The notes: generated by a model from the sequence alone, not told the origin. DNA of 24,438 nucleotides from Sanchytrium tribonematis (GCA_018985235.1 JADGIG010000073.1:1-24438); one strand, 5' to 3'. Shown: positions 12,001-17,222, numbered from the stretch's first letter. A program made the numbers and translations.

Positions 12001-12223
12001 TAAATGTGGATGAAGTATTAGTAATTATGTTAATTTTGCTGCAGGGTAAGTGAAGCTCCTCACTTACAAGATATTGATTATCTTGTTCGTGGATGTATAA
12101 AACTGAAATGGAACAATTTAGAAATTTGTCTATAGTTTCTTTGTAAGAATTTGTTACTACTTCGGTTTTGTCCGGTGGTATTCGCAATATAGCGCTTAAG
12201 TAGTTTGTAAAGGATGTTGTCAT
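1..12223 (-). CDS. DYNC1H1: Cytoplasmic dynein 1 heavy chain, C-terminus beyond the window
   Basis: This is the motor subunit of cytoplasmic dynein, which drives minus-end transport on microtubules. From the ATG at 12223 I read 4,074 in-frame codons to the left edge with no stop. The tail contains a dynein-1-like block near residue 550 (IPPVSGRVMW...). Walker A motifs follow in order: AAA1 GPAGTGKT (residue ~1806, with FDEFNRL Walker B at ~1857), AAA2 GAEGTGKS (~2084), AAA3 GPAGSGKT (~2412, with FCDEMN Walker B) and AAA4 (~2749). The coiled-coil stalk and microtubule-binding domain (KKQHLTEIRSM...NPP, later VNRASKACGPL) lie around 2975-3240. AAA2 carries HWIIFDCDIDP and the downstream SPALFNRC and YRLLFHFLWLH blocks match dynein-1, not the axonemal or IFT families. 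AAA4 is degenerate (see findings). The human protein is 4,646 residues; I estimate that 150-250 C-terminal residues lie outside the window. No intron is evident in 12 kb. Confidence 0.97.
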   Translation of the reverse strand, partial: MTTSFTNYLSAILRIPPDKTEVVTNSYKETIDKFLNCSISVLYIHEQDNQYLVSEELHLPCSKINIITNTSSTFNFDKLSFMQLPGDDVVSSLYQNVHFAINPLFAKTTNNIQSKAVPTTKKKLAEIELALVQLQNNVEIPTVNLQIHPKVIEFLSSANIQGQQISVDIIPPTFIQDGHFLNELQSLVNEWLKNIKILMSLQRDPRSGTAAQEIAFWLDLEKTLEHVETQLRSQGVTATLLILQQARRFHGSASFIQDTGLKETLRQAKSYNFLFQEFPISELLSAESVSQMSNGIKMIFEHMSKKAKIAPYPVSKLLHFLEALSRDVGEQALKLTNSKKLMTTPKDKFEVICSDFESMFNCWEDNFKEFGTICRELLRKRAEAFVPYKITNGHEKLRERFNFLRQLRLSHETLRASLDEIIKQQQNEEEHNEIAEIDSAYELFTSLDVLDTSVEGSEQLINAEGAYNARISRIETQLIDMLRSLLKNADTPVQMLSIFEKYSQLLSRNTIRGSLLEFQSVSLEYLKSQIKALQDQYLNGYESSRLCIFHRAKGIPPVSGRVMWIKNVEKTMENQIAKLKLLLGNYQSHYEGQKLLEENRVFMKKIDIDTYLNSWVQELQNFGLSKCFSKSIFILDPKIKVNFSKKILNVYRECRNLQFMNVQVPISIQQFSKEVKKLYPFVISLFDVFQRATALLYEIPKSSLQLIDRYVHTFYYLIKQSCHLSWNHLLNCFDLSTSVSAISDNGEINKNIDYIKRTGQFYQDMIKSCNLIIQKGTKVMEIEKNLNHLVNEMNFNGMSAMSEKAQVIFDQMHLDGLNFVTDFYEAWLLQKVFPKLNNITKEIFSNFEVKIKEVDSKAQTLNSRMSKARLSSLSLKDQAINVVQQELEGLAFQCEMRIENSTLITEPVLQESKEWLLEQINRILNFNADIIPSRYEQGSRSYIKVSDFPKYLDTAIISDFYGLILHYYELSNNFMKSMSKYQGLITINADKIVQQLGEDLGVWLKIMSEIKKDRSQLESSNGIAVFGPIVIDYQLAKDFLAQKYNVLLQDLLDVFSSKLKFKTLEFQNTIKLYKDGMEEPEKLKSVKIPGMFTSKDDSVTLLIFIQFLSKKLGNMQKLLNDIGNAHVFVGRCHLKYPDDWIYFEHLESLFISLKEFHKRKLESMRTLNDNLKLSIEKQSEQLSSSIDAAISKWDQSKPVGGDFSTSSSINSIRKFSDTFRQYTDELDALNKAREIMDLPNLKNDELMLVITELTDLKSVWEKVETFYSELSKLGGTSWNEIDPKWVRSELEKLLSNVDNLPPFFKQYSPVDYFKNQVELLVANNSVLFDLISPAIKERHFKTLAKKYGDSEQIPKTLSEIWNLKINKADKFYKDLITTANGEFGLEQYLGECKEVFKNAKMDSFNYKKKCYLLRNVSELFESCEEYSSSLNSMKSSPFFKGFEEEALYWVDKVNLVYKIFNAMLEVQRLWMHLEGVFSTVEIRNTLPQESALFESNNSEFVSVMKKAYSKEYILDIINIPSIFSTLDRTQKGLSKLQKSLTEFLEKERAKFPRFYFIGDEDLLQLVGNAKDLKTIELHISKLFPGVERLSFDDEVIYGIYSRETEYLKFIKPVPVTTLISTLSLFENAIKESLYGSFLSLVQVVDAIWDKPEALVQLLQQPYQILELAIRKSWTSHSENYINSRDSSFIEKITHLVEFILKLLINETDHLTVKKLKNLIKELLPLRKAVGEVLNQNGTVESFQWKQYMRTYISNEKPIVSIGNSSFQYQFEYYGVSEKLVRTDLTNEANLTFGFSLDTKLGSSPAGPAGTGKTESVKSMANALGIICLVFCCDEAFSFAVMKRILFGLCSIGAFGCFDEFNRLEPNDMSSISQIIQDIQGSLSECNGVPIEKIIGNQPLKIQPSVGIFITMNPTYKGRNDLPQNLKKLFRPVKMQAPDQIDIAQALLYCDGFRSSDALAPKLVALFKLCDLELQNLPHYDFGLRALKSVLTNAGVYLKQTGNETESVMQSLNATVAPKLTIEDSLKFKQLMQRVFDSKIETSHQNTKLIDILQKESLTSDINFVEKVRQFINIESIYQGFMVVGAEGTGKSTCIEISKQIIEAEKKLKIHRLNAKVLSKDQLYGSLNPVSKEWTDGLFTNILRNCATEKEVHHWIIFDCDIDPVWCENLNSVLDDNKTLTLPTGERIFMSPNIKIIFEVPHLIHATPATVSRNGIIYFDPELIPKFDFVKHYIYKLYLRIFEINDVFAKRISEQLIASIPVILQLYDVCCSLEHIMEFHFHHYLHRLFSLFFGKSISILNSMQEDLDAANICSSVLSYSCFYACCADLDDENRSRFIPVFNQTCNISLNIYENSLSENGMEWVNIFDTLPDIQLDFNNENKFNMIIPTVDTTRNENLVSVLLNAETGLLLVGPAGSGKTMSLTGALKKQLQFSMVCLNFSSDTTVNQILNSLKQSCDVVNSPNGQVLVPKDNKKLIIFCDEMNLVKEDNYGTQCALSIILQIMTQNGFWDPLQLKFVNVKNCIFVGAANPPSYAGRVKLSSRLMRLLTVIYVGYPSPESLVRIYSTFNRCILRKTPELIQFSDTLTNFMVSCYSQCKMSFPSSRQTHYIYSPRELTRWVKGINNYFKQDLYPNLQDLIELSYFEGMRLFHDRLIMPEEKSLCVKILADNLLEFFQFEAKATDLTFSNWMSRHYIKSDVVELKSFLMQRIKTFNEEETQSKIFLTPDFINHLLRIDRVLKQPNGHVLLFGVPGSGRKTLSQFASWMNGISTVVLSVHHGYTALDFDDLLKNLLRRCTIQREKISLIIDDALITDTAFIERMNTLLANSEIPGLFDDEEWSQLVSQSKELMVKDGLDTEASDIDKWFVQQISDHLHVIFTMSFTEETAKAKSTQSPALFNRCVVNYIGDWSDSSYLEVGHQMLDMDLSFFKLDEAHALITSCIFQIQKLQNCSPMHFLHSVKLFKTITNETVNKFEQDQQHLNTGLEKLNSSVEYVANLKQDLSVKNENLQSKQILANNKLKEMVQKQQEAELKKSESLAISEDLREKQEQIQSRKVIVEAELSQAEPAVELAKQSVSEIKKQHLTEIRSMQNPPQAIKLTMECICYMLGTKPDQWKVVQQIIRRDDFISSVVNYNTDTLSVTTRQKIIEDYLNDPNFNFDVVNRASKACGPLFTWLSAQISYSSILDKVGPLRNELKQLETQFNRSNEKFQELQSLIVELNAKIEEFQRDYTLMVEEVEQIKAELNSVKNKVDRAEELILGLEAERQRWSATVNGFLEKLQCVVGDAILQSCFISYLGPLLQQERTKQISVMRSILDQYNIAYSKISIEDLLISAEDKLFIDTQDKTFYQNYGILKHALHPPFILDSNDVALVGLKKKYPKAHVTSFGDANYVKVLENSIRFGNTCIVKNAESLDPILMPYLNMEYQRAGGRLMIKLGKNQIDVSPSFSLLLLSNENLNLNEAFSCRLSVLNYSSSKESLKSLSLEKVLIKKSPQLNTQRKEILQAQLKYEQQLQLLEQDLLKALNESQGNILQDEALLKKLHLLKSESNNIIEKMQQSEKVFQTIQQAYNDFDIFSDYVSKLYIISKEFAQFNANYHTYDNLFLESLDFAVSANIDDLHLSIRFTNHYFKSFGSRLLKNDIILYMLYTLITFSDYYSKDGIIMDVLNGVSNDKSNPLLQIKINQPELFESALIDFAQRLGLDLSVNKNEILRGHIESSSQSLIVISERDVSMQIQQKVSIKSVCFGTKQSEQDAVSSLQQNQPILFKNCELAPQFIHNLANKFAVNKKQVIFTSKPINFPINLLESCKVIQIEEESKLSSQISNVLNFVPNIQLPVEYYRLLFHFLWLHCILMQRLNFYPIGMHYKYDLNESDIEAVFKFLNQLSLKSTNVNLNQIDYQMFIEYITKIIYGPKILHKFDVDVLHIFAKKLFSSTIFQKDFNLCFQENIKTVEVRNLQDIFTHLKSFKNDNPIVVELDPSVASSISNMQLQNIYIKLKQLLNSEKSSDAKQINFDWIKNLSILAVNSMNLESVVENFKKIEQCVVEMKADVEALAKFVETGYTGRNIEALFEVHL

Positions 12224-12369
12224 TTTAAACAAACTGTTTCAAAAAATGTGTTGAAATCTTAACTTAATTTATTGTACCAAACTTAGCGAGTTACTTTACT
12301 TTATCCAATAGTTAATTTTATGATAATCGAAAAGATATTTCTAATTCAGTTGAAAATTTTTCAAAACAA
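12224..12369. promoter_or_regulatory. Divergent promoter between dynein heavy and light intermediate chains
   Basis: These 146 nt separate the two opposed start codons and must hold both promoters unless these extend into coding sequence. A CCAAT box (12305-12309) lies near the middle. There is no clear TATA box. On the + side an out-of-frame ATG at 12320 opens a 17-codon reading frame whose TGA (12371-12373) overlaps the light-intermediate-chain ATG as ATGA. Either transcription starts downstream of 12322 or translation is influenced by this upstream frame. Confidence 0.6.
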
Positions 12370-13619
12370 ATGAGTCATTGGGAAAAAGTTTTAACGGACA
12401 ATATAATTTCATCGGACATCAATCATTCAAAATTGTTGCTTTTAGGAGATAGAAAATCTGGAAAATCTACATTTATACAATCCACGTTCAACACAAATCC
12501 AACCACTGACATTTTATTATCCTACAACTATTTTCCATTTAGGGATATAGAAACAAACGATCATTTGCTCGACTTAGATATATACTCGGTCTCAGAGGCT
12601 TTGGATATAACTTCACATATATTTAGCAAAGAATACTCATTAGATACCTTGTGTTGTATATTTCTAAGTTGGGAAGAACCTCAACTTTTCATCGAAAATA
12701 TTGAAAAATGGCTTAAATTTCTACTGGACGTTGTAGATTTAAGCTTGAAGCGTAAATACACAATTGTTGATAAGGAAAATACCATTTTCATAGATAACGA
12801 AGATCCGAATTTTAAAAAGGTTCAGTTCGAACTAAACGAAGCGCGAACTAAATTAAAACGAGCTCTACAGCTTTTGAGGGAATCTCAAGAGAAATCCGAC
12901 ACATTTGGAAAGGACTTATCGAGACTGGACCTTGTTCCATTAAATGAAGGCTCATTAGAAGTAAATTTAGGGATCCCTATTGTATTTATTACATCTAAAG
13001 TTGATGTATGTCTTAATGTTGGAGACGAATTGGAAATAACAAGTGCCAAGTATGGTTTTATAATGCAAGCTATACGGAAAGTGTCGTTAACAATGGGAGC
13101 GGCACTAATAGCCTTGAACAACAAACTCGAACAAAGTAGAAATGAGTTGTACAGTTACTTGCTATACAGGCTAAATCCAGCCTCATTTAAATTTAATTCC
13201 AAAATAGATGGAATAAACCTTGAATCGCTAGTAATTCCTGCAGGTTGGGATTCTTTACCCAAAATCAAGACCATATCCAATACGTCCAACTTAGAAGAGT
13301 CGTTTTTACTGCAAATGACTTTTGAAAATTGTCATCATGATGTTAAAATATCAGGAAGGTCATATTTTAGAAAGCAATTTCCAAGTGACACGCATGATAT
13401 GGAGACGGTTTTTTCTATTAATTGTAGGATGATATCGGAAAAGCACAAAGTTTGCCAAGTTATGTAGACGGATTGTCTGTACAATTTCCTACTTTAAAGG
13501 AGGGCAACATGGCAGTTGCGAGCAATTTAGAAGCGGCAATTGAAACTCCAGTGGCAGCAACCCCAAAGTCTGATGAATTGAATGACTTTTTCCAAAGTTT
13601 GATAAATAAAAAGAAATAA
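12370..13619 (+). CDS. DYNC1LI1: Dynein 1 light intermediate chain, two exons
   Basis: I call join(12370..13407, 13428..13619), 409 residues. The protein links the dynein heavy chain to cargo adaptors. It has a G-like fold with P-loop GDRKSGKS (residues 26-33), the family block NLGIPIVFITSKVDV (compare NLGIPVLVVCTKCD in human LIC1) and VIPAGWDSLPKI (compare VFIPAGWDNDKKIG). The unspliced frame stops at 13467. Removing the 20-nt GT-AG intron 13408-13427 restores the frame and reaches DELNDFFQSLINKKK (residues 395-409). This closely resembles the amphipathic helix 1 of human LICs (FFNSLL) that binds Hook, BICD and other adaptors. The protein ends right after this helix, so the tail is shorter than in human LIC1 (523 aa). 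The start is the first ATG in this frame and gives the conserved W-x3-L opening. The gene is divergent to the heavy chain gene. The intron is inferred from sequence only. Confidence 0.92.
13408..13427 (+). other. 20-nt spliceosomal intron in the light intermediate chain gene
   Basis: The sequence gttttttctattaattgtag begins with GT, ends with AG, is pyrimidine-rich and has a TTAAT element about 10 nt before the end that could hold the branch-point A. It is phase 0 (ACG|GAT). Length 20 is not a multiple of three, so retention shifts the frame and gives a stop at 13467. Excision gives ...METDDIGKAQSL..., leading to the conserved adaptor helix. Confidence 0.85.
13605..13610 (+). terminator. AATAAA poly(A) signal inside the light intermediate chain coding end
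   Basis: AATAAA lies 7 nt before the TAA stop (13617-13619), within the codons for the final INKKK. It is the best poly(A) signal for this gene because the next gene starts only 44 nt after the stop. Confidence 0.45.
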
Positions 13620-13663
13620 TTGGTTCCATGCTTGCACTTGGCAATTAGAAGGGGATCAGAAAC

Positions 13664-15001
13664 ATGAAATTGGAATTTGCTTTTGTAGGACGAGACTTGG
13701 AAAACAAATTATTTTTATATGGGGATCCCGTTGAGCTTAAAATTGGTGGTAGCATTGCATCCCATCAATTTTTCCACAAACTCGACGGATCTAAGTATAT
13801 TCATATTTATAATGAAACTTCTCATATTTGTGTAACTGAATACCAAGGTTATTATTATATTATCAGTATGCTTTTCGAAAAAATTGAACCACAGACAGGT
13901 TTATTAGATTTTTTGTACAAAAAAAGTGAAACAATTGAATACTTCGATGATATGCTGTTAGAATCAGATATAGAATCTTCGTTAGCTGCATTCATACAAA
14001 TATATAGCCAAACCAAAATAGCTAATTTATTTTTGTTAAACGACAGCATTTGTGAGTTATTTACTGATTCAGATTTAAAATTAAATTCGATTGTTCACTC
14101 GAGGCTAGAAAAATTAAGATGCGACATATACTGGACACCGAGATTTAAAAAAAATAAAGGCAAAAACATACCCTTGATGTTTTTGGACCAAGGAGTCACA
14201 CACAATTGTAATATATCACGTTATTTAGCAAAATATTTAATTTTAAATATGAAATTTTGCAATATCGACCAGCTGCCGAAGGGTCTATCTGCATTCCCCC
14301 GACCAGCTCAATGTCGAAGTAATTTCTTGTCGAAAGCAGATATTGACAATCACTATTACGTATTTAAAAGTGATTGCGAACCTGACAAAATGACCTGCAT
14401 ATGGGTTCCGATACCATTTATTGTTATAGTTTTTGCAATAGCAACAAGGGAAAATTTGAGCGAAATTATGCAAGAAATAGAGTCCGATATAAATCTGACG
14501 CAACGACTTTGTAATACCCATAATTCAATTTTAAAATCGCTTATGCCGAAGAAAAATACTGAGAAGAAGAAGGTTCAATACTCTTTCTATCCGAACACTT
14601 CTTCTTTTCTTCAAGGCAAATTTTATCCCTATTTTATTGACCCTGACAGTTTTGGATTGTCGGCTTGCAAAATTAATCTAAATATTGCGCACATTGTTTC
14701 TTCACTAGTAAGGCGCTATTTATTGGAATTTCAATTGTCCTCTCATGCTGTGGTTATAGCAAAACCGTTTTCGGATAGACTAAAATTAAATTCCAAAGTT
14801 GGTTCATCAGCGATCAATTTAATGAACTTTTGGATACTAAGTAGCGATAAAAAAGTGTCTATTACATATGGAACGCCAGCAAGTGTCATTAGAAGCTGTC
14901 CCGTAGGTGTTAACCTTGACCAATTACCTTGTTCTCAAGCAGATATTTCTCTCTCGGATGCAAACACATTTCTTTCGGCCTTCGAGAAGTCTTTCTTGTA
15001 G
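13664..15001 (+). CDS. Unrecognised 445-aa protein, possibly with longin-like folds
   Basis: I do not recognise this gene. It starts at an ATG 44 nt after the light intermediate chain stop and ends with tandem in-frame stops (TAG then TGA). It has no signal peptide. The first ~150 residues alternate hydrophobic strands and helices (FAFVGRDLENKLFLYG..., YIHIYNETSHICVTEYQGYYYIISML). A second hydrophobic strand pair (TCIWVPIPFIVIVFAIATREN, around residue 250) precedes a helix. This alternation recalls the multi-longin proteins of the MON1/CCZ1/HPS/Fuzzy class, but I see no diagnostic motif and the comparison is weak. A single very hydrophobic stretch (PIPFIVIVFAIA) is too short for a confident membrane span. 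A basic patch (KKNTEKKK) lies near residue 300. An AATAAA is found 42 nt after the stop. I am sure that it is coding because of length and compact spacing, but not of its role. Confidence 0.8.
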   Translation: MKLEFAFVGRDLENKLFLYGDPVELKIGGSIASHQFFHKLDGSKYIHIYNETSHICVTEYQGYYYIISMLFEKIEPQTGLLDFLYKKSETIEYFDDMLLESDIESSLAAFIQIYSQTKIANLFLLNDSICELFTDSDLKLNSIVHSRLEKLRCDIYWTPRFKKNKGKNIPLMFLDQGVTHNCNISRYLAKYLILNMKFCNIDQLPKGLSAFPRPAQCRSNFLSKADIDNHYYVFKSDCEPDKMTCIWVPIPFIVIVFAIATRENLSEIMQEIESDINLTQRLCNTHNSILKSLMPKKNTEKKKVQYSFYPNTSSFLQGKFYPYFIDPDSFGLSACKINLNIAHIVSSLVRRYLLEFQLSSHAVVIAKPFSDRLKLNSKVGSSAINLMNFWILSSDKKVSITYGTPASVIRSCPVGVNLDQLPCSQADISLSDANTFLSAFEKSFL

Positions 15002-15042
15002 TGAGAGTTTATCGTAGTTTAAAATTGTAAATTTGGTTTATT

Positions 15043-15048
15043 AATAAA
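15043..15048 (+). terminator. AATAAA poly(A) signal after the 445-aa gene
   Basis: AATAAA lies 42 nt after the TAG stop at 14999-15001 and 41 nt before the next start codon. This is the longest stop-to-signal distance in the window and the most conventional arrangement. Confidence 0.5.
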
Positions 15049-15088
15049 TTAAAAAACCAATCAAAAAATTAAGATTCACAAGGAGTTT

Positions 15089-15613
15089 ATGGCCAAACAC
15101 AAGCTCTTGAGATTAATTCTCAGTAGTGATTTTGCCGAATCCTTCTTTGAAATAATAAATGAATCACCTGTCAATAAGAGAAGCAAAATTGAGGGCTGCA
15201 ATTCTATAATTTACTCTTCGTCTGTAAGAATAATAAGAAAATGTGTTCCACTTGACTTCAAAGTGCAATCAATTAAAAAATCCAAATTATGTTTAGAAAA
15301 AAAGAATTGGATCGTTATGGTGGACTCATGTACATATAAGATGTTTGAGAGATTTAATAGATACTCAAAAAGATACAATATAGTTGTAATTACTAGCTCA
15401 GTGAGCGTTGATCCCGATGTTCATGAATATATTTTGGAGGATCGCAGTAATATGCCGAGTAACAAATATATAAAGAAAGTATACGATAAAATTGCTGAAA
15501 ATGAATATGGTGGTGACTCTGATCCGTTTTCGTACATGGCGAAACAAAAATCAAAAAAACCTTCACCGCTAAGGAAAGAAATTATACCCAGAAATATGAA
15601 CGGGAGCCCGTGA
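15089..15613 (+). CDS. Unrecognised basic 174-aa protein
   Basis: I do not recognise this gene. The product is basic and Ser/Lys-rich, with a predicted alpha/beta core in residues ~40-130 and a Lys/Pro-rich C-terminal tail (KQKSKKPSPLRKE) that looks disordered. The block KMFERFNRYSKRYNIVVITSS weakly resembles the FLxxLSxxYEIVVFTAS strand-helix of TIM50/FCP1-type HAD phosphatases. The catalytic DxDxT motif of that family is absent, so I do not assign it. It has no signal peptide or membrane segment. The ATG has G at +4 and is the first in frame. The gene sits 87 nt after the 445-aa gene on the same strand and converges on TFIIB with 23 nt between stop codons. AT content resembles that of its neighbours. 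Confidence 0.75.
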   Translation: MAKHKLLRLILSSDFAESFFEIINESPVNKRSKIEGCNSIIYSSSVRIIRKCVPLDFKVQSIKKSKLCLEKKNWIVMVDSCTYKMFERFNRYSKRYNIVVITSSVSVDPDVHEYILEDRSNMPSNKYIKKVYDKIAENEYGGDSDPFSYMAKQKSKKPSPLRKEIIPRNMNGSP

Positions 15614-15623
15614 AATTTTGTTG

Positions 15624-15637
15624 AATAAAGATTTATT
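15624..15637. terminator. Back-to-back AATAAA signals between convergent genes
   Basis: The sequence aataaagatttatt contains AATAAA on the + strand (15624-15629), 10 nt after the stop of the 174-aa gene. It also contains AATAAA on the - strand (15637-15632), whose first A is the last base of the TFIIB TGA. The two hexamers are 2 nt apart in a 23-nt gap, so they form a bidirectional polyadenylation site. Confidence 0.65.
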
Positions 15638-16767
15638 CAAGTTTTGAGAAGCATAGATGAGTTTATAAGTTTTCTTTTCTTCTTTTTTGCTTCCATTAGT
15701 GAGTTGGAACTCAAGAGCAATCGCTTTCTAGAAATTGTCTGAGATAATGCCGGCCCAGTATAGGTATTTTTACCGGAACCTGATATTGAATTAGAAGGCG
15801 ATGATTGAATGGATTCTGGAGTCAAATCAGTTACTACTTCAATGTCAGAAGGAACGACCACTTTCCATTCTGCCTTAGTAACTTGGTCGCTGTTAGCGTA
15901 TAAAATCTTAAGAACACTTTTTGTGGTAGAATCAGATACACCAGTTGCCTCAGCAACATCTTTTGAGCTGACATTTTCGTTGCTTATTTGGCAAGCCATT
16001 AGTATGGCTCCTGATGCAACTGAAAGTGGAGATCTAGATGAGATGCTAGTGATTTGTCTCGCTCTTGTTGCAATGTGAAAAGCAATATTTTCAATTTTTT
16101 GAGATAAGCCTAACATAGAGCAAAATCGAGAAAGAAGATTTTCGGCAGCTACACCTTGAATATTTGGTTGGGCATTAGGTGTAGATTCAGTCAAAGGCTT
16201 GTTCACCAATTTGAAAACTCTTCCAAGTTCCTTTTTAGAAACCCTACAAATACCAGAAATTTCCTTGAAAGATCGATTTACGCCCGCTTGGCGAGATGCA
16301 ATTAAAATGCAAATGGCTTTAACTGCAGTTGGGTCCTTACCTTTAGCCCATGCGCCTTCAAGAACTTTTCGAAAATTTTCTTTACTTTGATCAAGAATTG
16401 ATTTTGTCAGAGACATTTGGTTTCCAAGGATTTCTAGTTCTTGGATACCGCTTATGAGTTGCTTATCAAGAGAGTTTGCGGCCGTTCTTATATGAATTCT
16501 TTGTAAATTTACTCCTCGTCCATTATCAGCGATAACAGTGTCAAGCTGTCGATTTTGGCCGAGAATTGGGTCTGCTGCGTGTCCAGCTCTTGATGGATTA
16601 CTGCTCTCATCGCTGAAATTACGCCATTCAGAGCGAGTGTCAATTAACTTTTCGCTCAAGACCAGACCACAGATACCACATATGAGATCTCCTTGCTTAA
16701 AATCTTCTATTACTTCAACAGGGGGTTGATTACATGTTGAGCAGAAGAGTTTAACATTGAGTCTCAT
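15637..16767 (-). CDS. GTF2B: Transcription initiation factor TFIIB
   Basis: TFIIB recruits RNA polymerase II to the TBP-promoter complex and helps to select the start site. The N-terminal zinc ribbon has ligand pairs C9-x2-C12 and C30-x2-C33 (the family commonly has His at the second position). The B-reader block follows as DTRSEWRNFSDE, then NPSRAG. Two cyclin folds follow: FKEISGICRVSKKELGRVFKL in the first, and RSPLSVASGAILMACQ...DVAEATGVSDSTTKSVLKILY in the second. At 376 residues it is about 60 longer than human TFIIB (316). The extra length is a Ser-rich C-terminal tail ending in a basic cluster (EAKKKKRK) that could be a nuclear localisation signal. The gene is a single exon. The MRLNVKLFC start is the only in-frame ATG before the ribbon. 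Its 5' side is divergent to the 88-aa gene. Confidence 0.96.
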   Translation of the reverse strand: MRLNVKLFCSTCNQPPVEVIEDFKQGDLICGICGLVLSEKLIDTRSEWRNFSDESSNPSRAGHAADPILGQNRQLDTVIADNGRGVNLQRIHIRTAANSLDKQLISGIQELEILGNQMSLTKSILDQSKENFRKVLEGAWAKGKDPTAVKAICILIASRQAGVNRSFKEISGICRVSKKELGRVFKLVNKPLTESTPNAQPNIQGVAAENLLSRFCSMLGLSQKIENIAFHIATRARQITSISSRSPLSVASGAILMACQISNENVSSKDVAEATGVSDSTTKSVLKILYANSDQVTKAEWKVVVPSDIEVVTDLTPESIQSSPSNSISGSGKNTYTGPALSQTISRKRLLLSSNSLMEAKKKKRKLINSSMLLKT

Positions 16768-16947
16768 GGATTAGTGGCTAACCAAAACACGATTGGTTAT
16801 TTTATTGACAAAAAATTAAATTTTAACCAATAAAGGGCTATAATAGACTATTGTAATGGTCTAACATCCAATCAAGATTGATCGCGAATCCTGATATTGA
16901 TATATTTCAAGAAGAATCATACATGGTTTTGATATTAATGTCGAAAC
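16768..16947. promoter_or_regulatory. Divergent promoter with three CCAAT boxes (TFIIB / 88-aa gene)
   Basis: This is the longest intergenic stretch in the window (180 nt). It carries three CCAAT boxes: one inverted (ATTGG, 16792-16796) and two direct (16827-16831 and 16868-16872), the usual site of an NF-Y-type factor. A weak TATAAT-like element lies at 16840-16845. Two ATGs at 16923 and 16938, out of frame with the 88-aa gene, share a short frame that overlaps its start. Confidence 0.55.
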
Positions 16948-17214
16948 ATGTTGGAAATGCCAGATTTACATTTTCCACAAGATTTGGGAAGCCAAAAGAA
17001 ACATAGTGATGTATTGCTTACACCAGAGCAAATGACAGATCACTTCCAAGAAATAAAAGATGGAATTGAACAATTGTTTAAAATGACACAAGAAGCTAAT
17101 GATTATGCCCTCCACCAATTTGGAGTTTACGAAACAAGAATTGAGGAAAATGAGGTAGGCATTACCACATTAAAACAAAAATTGAAAGCTCAGCGACATT
17201 TATTAAAGAAGTAA
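16948..17214 (+). CDS. Small coiled-coil protein, 88 aa, function unknown
   Basis: I do not recognise this gene. The product is short, hydrophilic and almost entirely helical after residue 25. Hydrophobic heptad-like spacing runs through TPEQMTDHFQEIKDGIEQLFKMTQEANDYALHQF and the Glu/Lys-rich end. This suggests a small coiled-coil subunit of a larger complex. It has no signal peptide or membrane segment. Support for coding comes from its position: it fills the gap between the TFIIB promoter and the ZPR1 stop, which is only 8 nt from its own stop. The start is uncertain because two upstream out-of-frame ATGs (16923, 16938) lie within 25 nt. The variant ATTAAA (17202-17207), 4 nt before the stop, is a possible poly(A) signal. 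Confidence 0.65.
   Translation: MLEMPDLHFPQDLGSQKKHSDVLLTPEQMTDHFQEIKDGIEQLFKMTQEANDYALHQFGVYETRIEENEVGITTLKQKLKAQRHLLKK
17199..17204 (-). terminator. AATAAA for ZPR1, inside the opposing gene
   Basis: On the minus strand AATAAA begins 18 nt after the ZPR1 stop. Because the convergent 88-aa gene ends at 17214, the hexamer lies within that gene's coding sequence. ZPR1 mRNA would therefore be antisense to the end of its neighbour. Confidence 0.4.
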
Positions 17215-17222
17215 ATTAATGT

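Noticed and set aside
1-12223. Short frames on the + strand and in other - frames within the dynein heavy chain
   Set aside because: They are shadows of the single long coding frame and show no family resemblance.
13464-13619. The light intermediate chain as a truncated or frameshifted pseudogene
   Set aside because: The stop at 13467 is bypassed by removing a clean 20-nt GT-AG intron like those in two other genes, and the restored frame gives the conserved adaptor helix.
15078-15088. A Shine-Dalgarno-like AAGGAG before the 174-aa gene
   Set aside because: All recognisable genes are eukaryotic, and this is a chance match in an AT-rich leader.
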